DNA of 7,376 nt from an uncultured Clostridia bacterium (GCA_937876985.1 CALEFT010000039.1:1-7376); one strand, 5' to 3'. Positions 1-6,194 are shown, numbered from the stretch's first letter. Notes: generated by a model from the sequence alone, not told the origin. Translations and numbers: made by a program.

Positions 1-1
1 G

Positions 2-67
2 TTATCAGCAGAAAGTTCACCCAGGAAGCCCTATTTTGATGAACTTCTTGCTGAAGTTTCTGCTTAA
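2..67 (+). CDS. Possible 3' end of a convergent plus-strand gene (partial)
   Basis: From the left edge one plus-strand frame is open to a TAA at 65-67. It encodes 21 residues ending in a charged, amphipathic-looking stretch (PYFDELLAEVSA). This would be the C-terminus of a gene entering from outside the window and converging on the membrane protein gene, with 7 bases between the two stop codons. The case rests only on residue composition and convergent placement. The same bases contain an inverted repeat, and a second plus-strand frame stays open to position 86. No family can be named from so short a piece. Confidence 0.25.
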   Translation, partial: LSAESSPRKPYFDELLAEVSA

Positions 68-74
68 ATCCGTT

Positions 75-386
75 TTACCAGAATAACGGCAAAATCAACC
101 TCCAACAAATCAAACCAATCGCTACAAAAAATATATGTAAATAAGGTAGCAAAAGAATCATGTACCATCTAACAAGACTTGGCTTTTTTCCCGCATCCTT
201 AAACTTTGTCGCGGAAAGAATTAGAAGTAAGACCAAAAACGCATATGAAACATATATGCTTACAATAGAATAGACAGGGAAATTTACGACTCTTTGATAT
301 ACATCAATAAACGCTCCACCCAATCCAATAATTGCTTCTCCAACGATGAAAATCAAATCTAATTTGTTTGTTTTCTTCTCCTCCAT
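75..386 (-). CDS. Small three-helix membrane protein of unknown function
   Basis: This 103-residue protein starts at an ATG (384-386) preceded by an AAGGAG ribosome binding site (394-399) with 7-base spacing, which strongly supports a real gene. The short N-terminus is charged (MEEKK). Hydrophobic segments lie at about 10-28, 38-59 and 72-100, the last very rich in Leu, Ile and aromatics. A basic loop (KFKDAGKKP, about residues 61-69) separates helices 2 and 3 and probably faces the cytoplasm. The loop plus the following RWYMILLLP faintly recalls the R-x-x-D-x-G-K/R loop of DUF805-type membrane proteins, but the protein is short and I would not assign that family. It is the last gene in the minus-strand run, 186 bases after rlmH, and may have its own promoter. 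No enzyme motif is visible. Confidence 0.8.
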   Translation of the reverse strand: MEEKKTNKLDLIFIVGEAIIGLGGAFIDVYQRVVNFPVYSIVSIYVSYAFLVLLLILSATKFKDAGKKPSLVRWYMILLLPYLHIFFVAIGLICWRLILPLFW

Positions 387-393
387 AGTGTTT

Positions 394-399
394 CTCCTT
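394..399 (-). promoter_or_regulatory. Ribosome binding site of the small membrane protein gene
   Basis: The minus strand reads AAGGAG followed by 7 bases and ATG. This near-consensus site is the main evidence that the 103-residue frame is translated from this start. Confidence 0.8.
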
Positions 400-544
400 T
401 TCTCATTTCTTCATAACTTTTATCTTCATATCCTCAAGAATCCGCACTGTCAGAATTTTTACCAAAACCGCCACGCTTCGAACTACAAAAATCGTCTGCA
501 ACAGCATCCTCAAATTTCAGCCGAATCCTCTCCTTAAAAAACAC

Positions 545-572
545 TATAGCATATGTGCAAGCAACTAATCAA
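545..572 (-). promoter_or_regulatory. Candidate promoter for the small membrane protein gene
   Basis: Just after the rlmH stop codon the minus strand reads TTGATT, an 18-base spacer and TATAGT, a fair sigma-70-type arrangement. It would produce a leader of roughly 150 bases before the membrane protein start. No terminator-like hairpin with a T tract is visible between rlmH and this gene, so read-through from the upstream operon is equally possible. AT-rich DNA gives such matches by chance. Confidence 0.35.
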
Positions 573-1037
573 CTATTTATGATATTTCTCATTATTCGCG
601 ATTTTAAAGCCGCGATATATCTGTTCTAACAAAATGAGCCTCGTCATCTGATGCGTGAGCGTAATCTGTCCTAGACAAATTCTTCTGTTCGCACGCGCCG
701 TAATCGACTCATGTAATCCATTCGAGCCACCAATTATTATGCTCAAATTCGAGCCACCTGCCTCTAAGTCGGAAATCAGGTGCTTTGACAACTGCTCGGA
801 ACTTAGCTCCTTGCCATGCAAATCCATCACCCATAGAAAGTCCTGCGCGCCAACCTTCGACAGCATGAGTTTTGCCTCGTTCTCGAGAGCCTTTTCGACA
901 GGGATTGAGTCTGGGCTATCTTCGACTTCGACTATCTCCACCTTCGTGTAGCGGCCAAGGCGCTTAATGTACTCGTCGATTCCGTCCTTCGTCCACTTCT
1001 CTTTGATTTTTCCTGCTGCAATAATTCGAATCTTCAC
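573..1037 (-). CDS. rlmH: 23S rRNA (pseudouridine-1915-N3)-methyltransferase RlmH
   Basis: RlmH is a SPOUT-class methyltransferase that uses S-adenosylmethionine to methylate N3 of pseudouridine 1915 in helix 69 of 23S rRNA on assembled ribosomes. The 154-residue length is close to the usual 155-160. Visible family features are the N-terminal MKIRIIAAGKIKEKW, MDLHGKELSSE at 71-81, the glycine-rich cofactor loop IIGGSNGLHE at 101-110, the knot segment LTHQMTRLILLEQIYR at 127-142, and the terminal NEKYHK. The start is GTG (1035-1037), with GAGG (1045-1048) 7 bases upstream. It lies 60 bases downstream of the WalJ-like gene with no terminator between them, so it is probably in the same operon. 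Location next to walJ is common in Bacillota. Its substrate nucleotide would lie in the 23S gene roughly 140 bases beyond the right edge of this window. Confidence 0.96.
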   Translation of the reverse strand: MKIRIIAAGKIKEKWTKDGIDEYIKRLGRYTKVEIVEVEDSPDSIPVEKALENEAKLMLSKVGAQDFLWVMDLHGKELSSEQLSKHLISDLEAGGSNLSIIIGGSNGLHESITARANRRICLGQITLTHQMTRLILLEQIYRGFKIANNEKYHK

Positions 1038-1044
1038 TTTCCTA

Positions 1045-1048
1045 CCTC
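1045..1048 (-). promoter_or_regulatory. Ribosome binding site supporting the GTG start of rlmH
   Basis: The minus strand has GAGG 7 bases before the GTG. The encoded MKIRIIAAGK matches the usual RlmH N-terminus, so GTG is the start despite being non-ATG. Confidence 0.65.
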
Positions 1049-1097
1049 GCGTTCGCTTCTTCTACGCCTTAACCTTCGCCTATCTCGAAAAGGCGCC

Positions 1098-1916
1098 TCA
1101 TATCGAATAGCCTTCTGTTGGCTCATACCTTTTCGCGACGATTAGGTCGTAGTCCTTTCCTATGCAAAAGCCGGTGCGGCTAAGATATGCTACCGCGCTG
1201 TTATATGCTAGCTCTGGCACGTTGTTTTCTGCACTTAGGTGCGCTAGGATGAAGCGGCGCGTGCCGTTTTTGATGAAGTTTTCTAGCTCGCACGCGCAGT
1301 CGTAATTGCTTAGGTGTCCGAAGCGGCCTTCGATTCGGCGCTTCAAGTCGAATGGATATGGTCCACTATGTAGCATCTCGATGTCGAAATTCGACTCCAG
1401 CATGATAATGTCCGAGCCTAGCAAATTCGCGCGAATCTCTTCAGACATATAGCCAAGGTCCGTTGCGATTGCAAGCTTACTTCCATCGAACTCGAACATG
1501 TAGCATTGCGAGCCAGGTGAATCGTGGCTTGTCTTAAGTGGAGTTACTTTTATCGGATTTCTTTCCTTTGGACTATTAATCTCGAAACTACTAAAAGCCT
1601 TAACTACATTATCCAAATCGTTTGGGTGCGGCTTTTTGCAGGAACGCAAAATTACTCCGAGCGTCCCCTCCGAGCAATAAATCGGAATATTGTATTTGCG
1701 AATAAAAACATCAATTCCACATATGTGATCCGAGTGTCCATGTGTTACCAAGATGGCGTCTATTTCCTCTGCTGCTACGCCCACCTGCTCAAGCGCAATC
1801 AAAGTCTGCTTCGTACTTTTTCCGAGGTCGACAAGAATTTTACACGCACCAAATTTAAGCAATGTAGAATTGCCGCTCGAACCGCTATAAAGTGGGATTA
1901 TTTCTATTCTCGACAT
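1098..1916 (-). CDS. walJ: WalJ/YycJ-like MBL-fold metallo-hydrolase
   Basis: This 272-residue protein has the metallo-beta-lactamase fold, and its length fits the roughly 265-residue WalJ (YycJ) family. Visible features are LYSGSSGNST near the N-terminus (9-18), the metal-binding THGHSDH with H59, H61, D63 and H64, further likely ligands H131, D153 (IATDLGY) and H226 (LAHLS), and the segment around ESNFDIEML...RFGHLSN (174-204) typical of WalJ. Two metal ions, probably zinc or manganese, are expected. WalJ proteins are cytoplasmic and linked to coordinating cell division or wall growth with replication; their substrate is not firmly known. I chose the ATG at 1914-1916, 11 bases after the murA stop, because the protein then begins with the family's first strand. 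A frame open to 2009 would add 31 Arg-rich residues lying inside murA, which is implausible. AAGG lies only 2 bases before the ATG and GAGG 16 bases before, so initiation may depend on coupling to murA. Confidence 0.9.
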   Translation of the reverse strand: MSRIEIIPLYSGSSGNSTLLKFGACKILVDLGKSTKQTLIALEQVGVAAEEIDAILVTHGHSDHICGIDVFIRKYNIPIYCSEGTLGVILRSCKKPHPNDLDNVVKAFSSFEINSPKERNPIKVTPLKTSHDSPGSQCYMFEFDGSKLAIATDLGYMSEEIRANLLGSDIIMLESNFDIEMLHSGPYPFDLKRRIEGRFGHLSNYDCACELENFIKNGTRRFILAHLSAENNVPELAYNSAVAYLSRTGFCIGKDYDLIVAKRYEPTEGYSI

Positions 1917-1927
1917 GGCCTTACGCG

Positions 1928-3235
1928 TTATACCTCTTGGTCCTCGTGCTCGTATTCGAGACCTTCTACTCTCTCGATTGTCGCGCCAAGAGCTGTTAGC
2001 TTTTCGCAAATGTTCTCGTAGCCTCTGTCGATTTTACTTGCATGCGCAATGTAGCTTGTTCCCTCTGCAGAGAGAGCCGCGCACACAAGTGCTGCACCTG
2101 CACGAAGATCTGTCGCGCCGACATTTGCTGGCTTTAGCTTATCTACGCCCGACACGAGAGCTACTCGCTCGATAGTGTTAATGCTTGCGCCCATCCTGAT
2201 TAACTCTGGGACATACTGGAATCTAGTCTCCCACACGTTCTCGTGCATCTTGCTAAGACCCTTCGCTAAGCAAAGCAATACCACTGCCTGTGGCTGCAAA
2301 TCCGTTGGGAAGCCTGGATATGGCGCGGTCTTGAAGTTTGTGCCCTCAATCTCTGCGTCATCCTCCTTATATACTCGTATAGATTCGTCGTCCTCATCAA
2401 TAGTGTAGCCCATCTCTCGCATCTTCGCAGAAAGCGGCTCCATGTGTGTAGGAATCAAATTGTGAATTGTCACGTCTCCGCCAGTAACTGCAGCAGCAAT
2501 CATGTAAGTTCCTGCCTCAATCTGGTCTGGAATAATCGAATATGAGAAATTTCCAGGGAGAACTGGCACTCCAGTAATCTTAATCACGTCAGTACCTGCG
2601 CCCTTAATCTTCGCGCCCATGCTGTTAAGGAAGTTCGCAACATCTACAATGTGCGGCTCCTTCGCTGCATTGTTAATAATCGTAGTACCCTGCGCCTTAC
2701 AAGCAGCAAGCATTACATTTATAGTCGCACCTACACTTGCAATATCGAAAAACACCTTCGCGCCCTTCAAATTGTCAGCAACGAGATTAATAATACCGTT
2801 ATCCATATCTCTCGAGTTTGTACCCTTTGCGCCCATAAGCTTAAAGGCCTTCAAGTGATAGTCGATAGGTCTTTGTCCAAAATTACAACCACCTGGCATA
2901 CGAAGCGATGCCTTTCCAAATCTGCCTAGCAGTGCACCAAGCAAATAATAGGAAGCTCTAATTCTGGCCACAAGTGGTCCCGTTGCCTTATATGTGTGAA
3001 TTGTTGTTGGATCTATTCTAAGCGAATATGCTCCCTTCGAAGTAATAGTAGCACCAATAGAACGGCACAAATCCACCATTACATGCACGTCCGAAATATC
3101 CGGAACATTCTCGAGTTCGCAAGGCCCATCAAGTAACATCGCTGCTGCGAGAATTCCAAGAACTGCATTCTTACTGCCACTTATCGATATATCTCCACGA
3201 AGGGGTGTGCCACCTTCAATCTTATATGAATACAT
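1928..3235 (-). CDS. murA: UDP-N-acetylglucosamine 1-carboxyvinyltransferase MurA
   Basis: MurA transfers enolpyruvate from phosphoenolpyruvate to UDP-GlcNAc, the first committed step of peptidoglycan synthesis, in the cytoplasm. The protein has 435 residues (E. coli MurA has 419). Key residues are present: K22 and N23 in GSKNA, the active-site loop MPGGCNFGQRP with catalytic C117 (C115 in E. coli), D312 in PYPGFPTDLQPQ (D305), R378 in TDLRAGAAL, and R404 in KIDRGYE (R397). Cys rather than Asp in the loop predicts a fosfomycin-sensitive enzyme. A slightly longer acidic C-terminus (EYEHEDQEV) is the only variation seen. The gene begins 2 bases after the kinase stop, with a GAGGAG site inside the end of the kinase gene, so the two are coupled. 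Many Bacillota have two MurA paralogues; this could be either. Confidence 0.96.
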   Translation of the reverse strand: MYSYKIEGGTPLRGDISISGSKNAVLGILAAAMLLDGPCELENVPDISDVHVMVDLCRSIGATITSKGAYSLRIDPTTIHTYKATGPLVARIRASYYLLGALLGRFGKASLRMPGGCNFGQRPIDYHLKAFKLMGAKGTNSRDMDNGIINLVADNLKGAKVFFDIASVGATINVMLAACKAQGTTIINNAAKEPHIVDVANFLNSMGAKIKGAGTDVIKITGVPVLPGNFSYSIIPDQIEAGTYMIAAAVTGGDVTIHNLIPTHMEPLSAKMREMGYTIDEDDESIRVYKEDDAEIEGTNFKTAPYPGFPTDLQPQAVVLLCLAKGLSKMHENVWETRFQYVPELIRMGASINTIERVALVSGVDKLKPANVGATDLRAGAALVCAALSAEGTSYIAHASKIDRGYENICEKLTALGATIERVEGLEYEHEDQEV

Positions 3236-3237
3236 TT

Positions 3238-5370
3238 TTACTCCTCTTTGTCCGCGGACTTCGCAATCTTGCTGTCGATTGCCCTCAAGTCATCAAGCAC
3301 CTTCATCGAGGCAAATTTCTTCGATGCCTCTGATCTTTCCACATTCCCGCTAGGCGCCTTGATGCCCGCTCCTCTCTGCGTCTTTTTTGAAGTTTTCTCT
3401 TTTCCAAATAATTTTCCCGTACTATTATACAATCTTTTGTCAACCTCTGGGTGAATATATGATTTATTTTTTGTTGCAGCCGACACAAATCCAGCATTTT
3501 CTACTTGATTTGCGCCATATTCCGCCTCCACGCCCCTCTCGAAAAGCGTATCCTCTCCACTCTTTGCATCCTGACTTGCGACCTCTTCGACATCTATGGT
3601 ATCCGTGACATCTTTAATATCTTCGTCATCCTCGATAATCGTCACGTCAATCGAAGCTTCTTCCATATAGTCGTTTTGTTCCACATACACCTGCTCTACC
3701 GGCGCCTGCTCCGTAGATGTCTGCTCCACCGTTGCCTGATTTATCGAAGCCTGCTCTACCTTTGTCTGCTCAACATATGAATTGTTTCTAACTTCTCTAA
3801 TTGGCCACCAAATCTCTTTCTTCTCTTGTTCGCCAAAGTCTGCTATCGTCAATTCTTCTACCAATGTAGCAACATTATCTTTACCAAAAGCCTTCAATAT
3901 CTCAAGTCTTAGCTCATAACTCGAATCGATATCCTTAGTATCTCTCTTCGCCCATCTATCAAATAGCGGCATCAACACTTCCATGTCGCAACCATATGAA
4001 TCAGCCGCTTCTGGCATCTGCTCAATCAAATAATCAAGCGCAGTTACATGGAAAATATCCTCTGGTAACACTCCAGCATATGCATCACCATAAACCATCT
4101 CAAAGCAATACGATGCCTTTGGCAAAAGCACACGGAATGTCGACCCTTCTCTTTCCTTCGAGGTCACTAGAATCGAACCGTCATTGAGCTCAACTATCTC
4201 CTTCGAGATAGCAAGTCCAAGTCCCGATCCTCCAGTTGCTCTCGAACCAGAATTATCTACTCGATAGAACCTCTCGAACAAATGCTCAATATCCTTCTGT
4301 GGCACACCGCGTCCATTGTCCGTAATCTCGATGCCAATGCTATCCTCGATTTGCAAAACTCTCGCAACAATCTCGTGTCCCGAAGTCTTTCCCTCGTAAT
4401 CAATGTACTTAACTGCGTTTTTAAGGAGATTAGTCACAACTGTAACAATCAGCTCCTCATTTCCAAAAAGCACATCGACTCCATAATCCAAATTCATCTC
4501 GAACCTAATTATCGCATCGCTGTTATCCCTATAATATCTAAGGTTCTCGCTAGCCTTTTCGAGAACAAAGTTCGCGTCATAAATATGCATATGCTTGCCA
4601 TGCAGGCCATTCGACAGCTGCAAAAAGTCCTCAACAATGCTCTTCATCCTGTCCGCCGAATTGTGAATTCTATCCCTCCACATCACAAGCTCGTCATAAG
4701 TCGGCACATTCCCAGGCTCGATGCAATCCAAAATCTCACTCGCCGTCGCAATTACCGCAAGCGGTGTCTTAAGCTCATGCGACACATTCTCGACCAAATC
4801 CTTCTGCCTATTCTCGTGCTCTCGCTGCTTTGTCACGTCCTCCACAAGCACAATATCAAAAGTCTCCCTAGCATCAGAATCCCCATTTCGATAGGAAATC
4901 TCTCTGTTCAGAATCCTTATTTCATAGTACTTCCCACCATCTTCAAGTGTCGCATGCACATCATCTTGCACACTCGACTCTAGCGCCATCAAATACTTCG
5001 TCCTAAGCCTATTGCCTCTATCGAAAAGCGCAACAAATTCATCAATCGTATCTGGAAGCTTACAATTCTGGAACACCTTCATTCTCTTTATCGCATCGTT
5101 CTTTATGACAAAATTGCCACTTTTGCTATATGCAATAATTCCTTGTCCTAGATTCTCTACAATCGAATGCTTGATTCCTTCTCTTCTCGCGAGATCGTCA
5201 ATCGCCGCCATTAAATCCTTACGAAGCGTACCTGCTCCAATAAAGTATCCACCAAAAATACCAATCGCAAGAGAAACAAATCCGATTAACACGAAAAGCC
5301 ACAGATACTGCTTAGCAGAACCTGTAGCTACTTCTACTGTATTTAACAATAATATCGAAAAATTCAGCAT
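3238..5370 (-). CDS. WalK/PhoR-type sensor histidine kinase with a long, unusual C-terminal extension
   Basis: This is a membrane-bound sensor kinase, partner of the response regulator encoded 6 bases upstream. From the ATG at 5368-5370 it has 710 residues; an adjacent TTG (5371-5373) is an alternative start. GGAG at 5380-5383 lies 9 bases from the ATG and 6 from the TTG. Order: a short outside N-terminus, one membrane helix (about 21-45), a PAS-like domain (about 65-179, ENLGQGIIAYSKSGNFVIKN), HisKA with phospho-acceptor H198 in NVSHELKTPL, and HATPase_c with N box NLLKNAVKY (314-322), G1 DNGRGV (351-356), F box FERFYR (365-370) and G2 GGSGLGLAI (380-388). The core ends near 417, where most such kinases stop. 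A further 290 or so residues follow: a perhaps folded part (419-529), seven five-residue repeats (533-567), an acidic stretch (569-607) and a Lys-rich tail (634-710). No HAMP domain or extracellular sensor domain is visible. WalK is the likely orthologue because of the neighbouring WalJ-like gene and rlmH, but PhoR is related and cannot be excluded. Confidence 0.93.
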   Translation of the reverse strand: MLNFSILLLNTVEVATGSAKQYLWLFVLIGFVSLAIGIFGGYFIGAGTLRKDLMAAIDDLARREGIKHSIVENLGQGIIAYSKSGNFVIKNDAIKRMKVFQNCKLPDTIDEFVALFDRGNRLRTKYLMALESSVQDDVHATLEDGGKYYEIRILNREISYRNGDSDARETFDIVLVEDVTKQREHENRQKDLVENVSHELKTPLAVIATASEILDCIEPGNVPTYDELVMWRDRIHNSADRMKSIVEDFLQLSNGLHGKHMHIYDANFVLEKASENLRYYRDNSDAIIRFEMNLDYGVDVLFGNEELIVTVVTNLLKNAVKYIDYEGKTSGHEIVARVLQIEDSIGIEITDNGRGVPQKDIEHLFERFYRVDNSGSRATGGSGLGLAISKEIVELNDGSILVTSKEREGSTFRVLLPKASYCFEMVYGDAYAGVLPEDIFHVTALDYLIEQMPEAADSYGCDMEVLMPLFDRWAKRDTKDIDSSYELRLEILKAFGKDNVATLVEELTIADFGEQEKKEIWWPIREVRNNSYVEQTKVEQASINQATVEQTSTEQAPVEQVYVEQNDYMEEASIDVTIIEDDEDIKDVTDTIDVEEVASQDAKSGEDTLFERGVEAEYGANQVENAGFVSAATKNKSYIHPEVDKRLYNSTGKLFGKEKTSKKTQRGAGIKAPSGNVERSEASKKFASMKVLDDLRAIDSKIAKSADKEE
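3241..3246 (-). promoter_or_regulatory. Ribosome binding site of murA, inside the kinase gene
   Basis: GAGGAG on the minus strand sits immediately before the kinase TAA and 5 bases before the murA ATG. The placement implies that murA is translated from the same message as the kinase, with probable coupling. Confidence 0.75.
3670..3774 (-). repeat. Seven tandem 15-base units encoding x-E/N-Q-x-x repeats in the kinase
   Basis: Seven consecutive units encode VEQTK, VEQAS, INQAT, VEQTS, TEQAP, VEQVY and VEQND (kinase residues 533-567). Gln is invariant at position 3 and Glu holds position 2 in six of seven. At the DNA level the core GAGCAG is exact in units 1, 2, 4, 5 and 6, while the other bases vary, including synonymous differences. 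The pattern suggests origin by tandem duplication followed by divergence under selection for the Glu-Gln core. Such tracts usually form extended, flexible or coiled spacers, and copy number may vary between strains. Confidence 0.85.
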
Positions 5371-5376
5371 CAAGAA

Positions 5377-6117
5377 TTACTCCAAATCAAGTTTGGATTC
5401 GAGGTCACCAGGGAATTTATAACCCTGACCTCTTCTTGTCTCAATGTATTTCGTCTCCTTTGGATTTGGCTCAACCTTCTCACGTGTTCGTCTAACAGTA
5501 ACATCAACTGTTCTGCCATCACCAATATAAGCATAATTCCAAATCTCAGAAAGCAATTCTTCTCTTGAACACACGCGGCCAGCATTTCTCTCAAGATGAT
5601 CAATCAACTGGAATTCTCTATTAGTCAAATTACAAGAAATGCCATTCTTATAAACCTGCATAGCATCTCTATCAATAATTAGCTCGCCATCACAATAAAT
5701 CTTCTTACCCTTCTTCTTGCTCGAAGAACTATCACCAGCAACAACATAGCCAGCTCTTCTAAAAACGGCCTTAATCTTAGCAAGCAAAACGCTACTCTGA
5801 AAAGGCTTTGTAATATAATCATCAGCACCAATTCTTAGTGCTTCGATGTGAAGCTCATCAACATTTCCCTTCGCAGTCAAGAAAAAGATTGGAGTCTTCT
5901 TTCCTGCGCGACGATAATCCTCTGTAAATTGCAATCCAGAATATTCTGGCATCATCCAGTCAAGAATAATTAAATCGAAAGCCTTCTCCATGGCCATCTT
6001 GTAACCCTCTCTCGGATTAGATGAGAAGCTTACCTCGTAATCAAAATTCTTCAAAAAAGAAACGACAGTATCTAGCAAAACCTGATCATCATCAACAACA
6101 AGAATCTTATTAGCCAT
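5377..6117 (-). CDS. OmpR/PhoB-family response regulator, WalR-like
   Basis: This 246-residue transcription factor is phosphorylated by the downstream kinase. The receiver domain (about 3-120) has the acidic pocket D9-D10-D11, phospho-acceptor D53 in LILDWMMP, T81 in FLTAKG, and K104 in DDYITKPF; T103 matches the position of the WalR threonine reported as a PrkC target in B. subtilis. A Ser/Lys-rich linker (129-139) leads to a winged-helix DNA-binding domain (about 143-235) with NLTNREFQLI, the recognition helix RTVDVTVRRTREKVE (202-216) and TRRGQGYKF. The recognition helix and wing closely resemble WalR. I chose the ATG at 6115-6117, 7 bases after GGGGGA; a TTG at 6130-6132 overlaps that binding site and would add five residues before the usual MANKILVVDDD. 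In bacilli WalR controls wall hydrolase genes; that role here is inferred from homology and the murA and WalJ-like neighbours. Confidence 0.93.
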   Translation of the reverse strand: MANKILVVDDDQVLLDTVVSFLKNFDYEVSFSSNPREGYKMAMEKAFDLIILDWMMPEYSGLQFTEDYRRAGKKTPIFFLTAKGNVDELHIEALRIGADDYITKPFQSSVLLAKIKAVFRRAGYVVAGDSSSSKKKGKKIYCDGELIIDRDAMQVYKNGISCNLTNREFQLIDHLERNAGRVCSREELLSEIWNYAYIGDGRTVDVTVRRTREKVEPNPKETKYIETRRGQGYKFPGDLESKLDLE

Positions 6118-6124
6118 AAAGAAA

Positions 6125-6130
6125 TCCCCC
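6125..6130 (-). promoter_or_regulatory. Ribosome binding site deciding the response regulator start
   Basis: The minus strand reads GGGGGA 7 bases before the ATG at 6115-6117. The upstream in-frame TTG abuts this motif and so is unlikely to be the start. Confidence 0.7.
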
Positions 6131-6151
6131 AATTATTTTTCTTACTCTACA

Positions 6152-6194
6152 ATATTAACAATACATTGTAATTTTTTCAAACAACATTTCACAA
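6152..6194 (-). promoter_or_regulatory. Candidate promoter region of the regulator-kinase-murA operon
   Basis: Two overlapping sigma-70-type arrangements are visible on the minus strand. One is TTGAAA (6175-6180), a 17-base spacer and TAATAT (6152-6157). The other is TTGTGA (6189-6194), an 18-base spacer and TACAAT (6165-6170). Both lie between the rRNA terminator and the regulator start, leaving a leader of about 30 to 45 bases. The inverted repeat ACAAT-AC-ATTGT (6158-6169) sits in this region. Which arrangement is used cannot be told from sequence. Confidence 0.5.
6158..6169. promoter_or_regulatory. Inverted repeat ACAAT-AC-ATTGT in the operon promoter
   Basis: A perfect 5-2-5 palindrome lies between the TTGAAA and TAATAT elements of one candidate promoter and overlaps the TACAAT element of the other. 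On the minus strand ATTGT recurs 9 bases further on (ATTGT TAAT ATTGT). It could be an operator, perhaps for autoregulation, but AT-rich sequence makes chance repeats common. It does not fit the published WalR consensus of two TGTWAH-type hexamers separated by 5 bases. Confidence 0.3.

Noticed and set aside
70..89. CCGTT/AACGG inverted repeat over the membrane protein stop codon
   Set aside because: It has a five-base stem with a ten-base loop and no T tract on either side; likely chance.
346..537. A 63-residue plus-strand frame overlapping the membrane protein start
   Set aside because: It runs antisense over a strong ribosome binding site and has low-complexity Phe/Leu/His/Asn content typical of AT-rich spacer.
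1077..1095. CGCCT/AGGCG hairpin just after the WalJ-like gene
   Set aside because: It has only five base pairs, a nine-base loop and no T tract, so it is not a credible terminator between the WalJ-like gene and rlmH.
1917..2009. N-terminal extension of the WalJ-like protein by 31 residues
   Set aside because: It would lie inside the murA coding region, is an Arg-rich out-of-frame reading of it, and precedes the normal first strand of the family.
1524..2021. A 165-residue plus-strand frame opposite the WalJ-like gene
   Set aside because: It is antisense to a gene with intact catalytic motifs and its product has an aromatic- and Arg-rich, non-protein-like composition.
4282..4983. A 233-residue open frame on the plus strand opposite the kinase
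   Set aside because: It lies wholly antisense to the PAS-like, HisKA and ATPase coding region, has no recognisable domain, and is explained by the codon bias of the real gene.
573..5370. High frequency of TCGA tetramers across the coding region
   Set aside because: It follows from frequent C-ending codons before GA-starting Asp and Glu codons and TCG use in the genes, not from a spaced signal.
5370..5603. A 77-residue minus-strand frame at the end of the response regulator
   Set aside because: It is a shifted reading of the winged-helix coding region, which is intact in the main frame.
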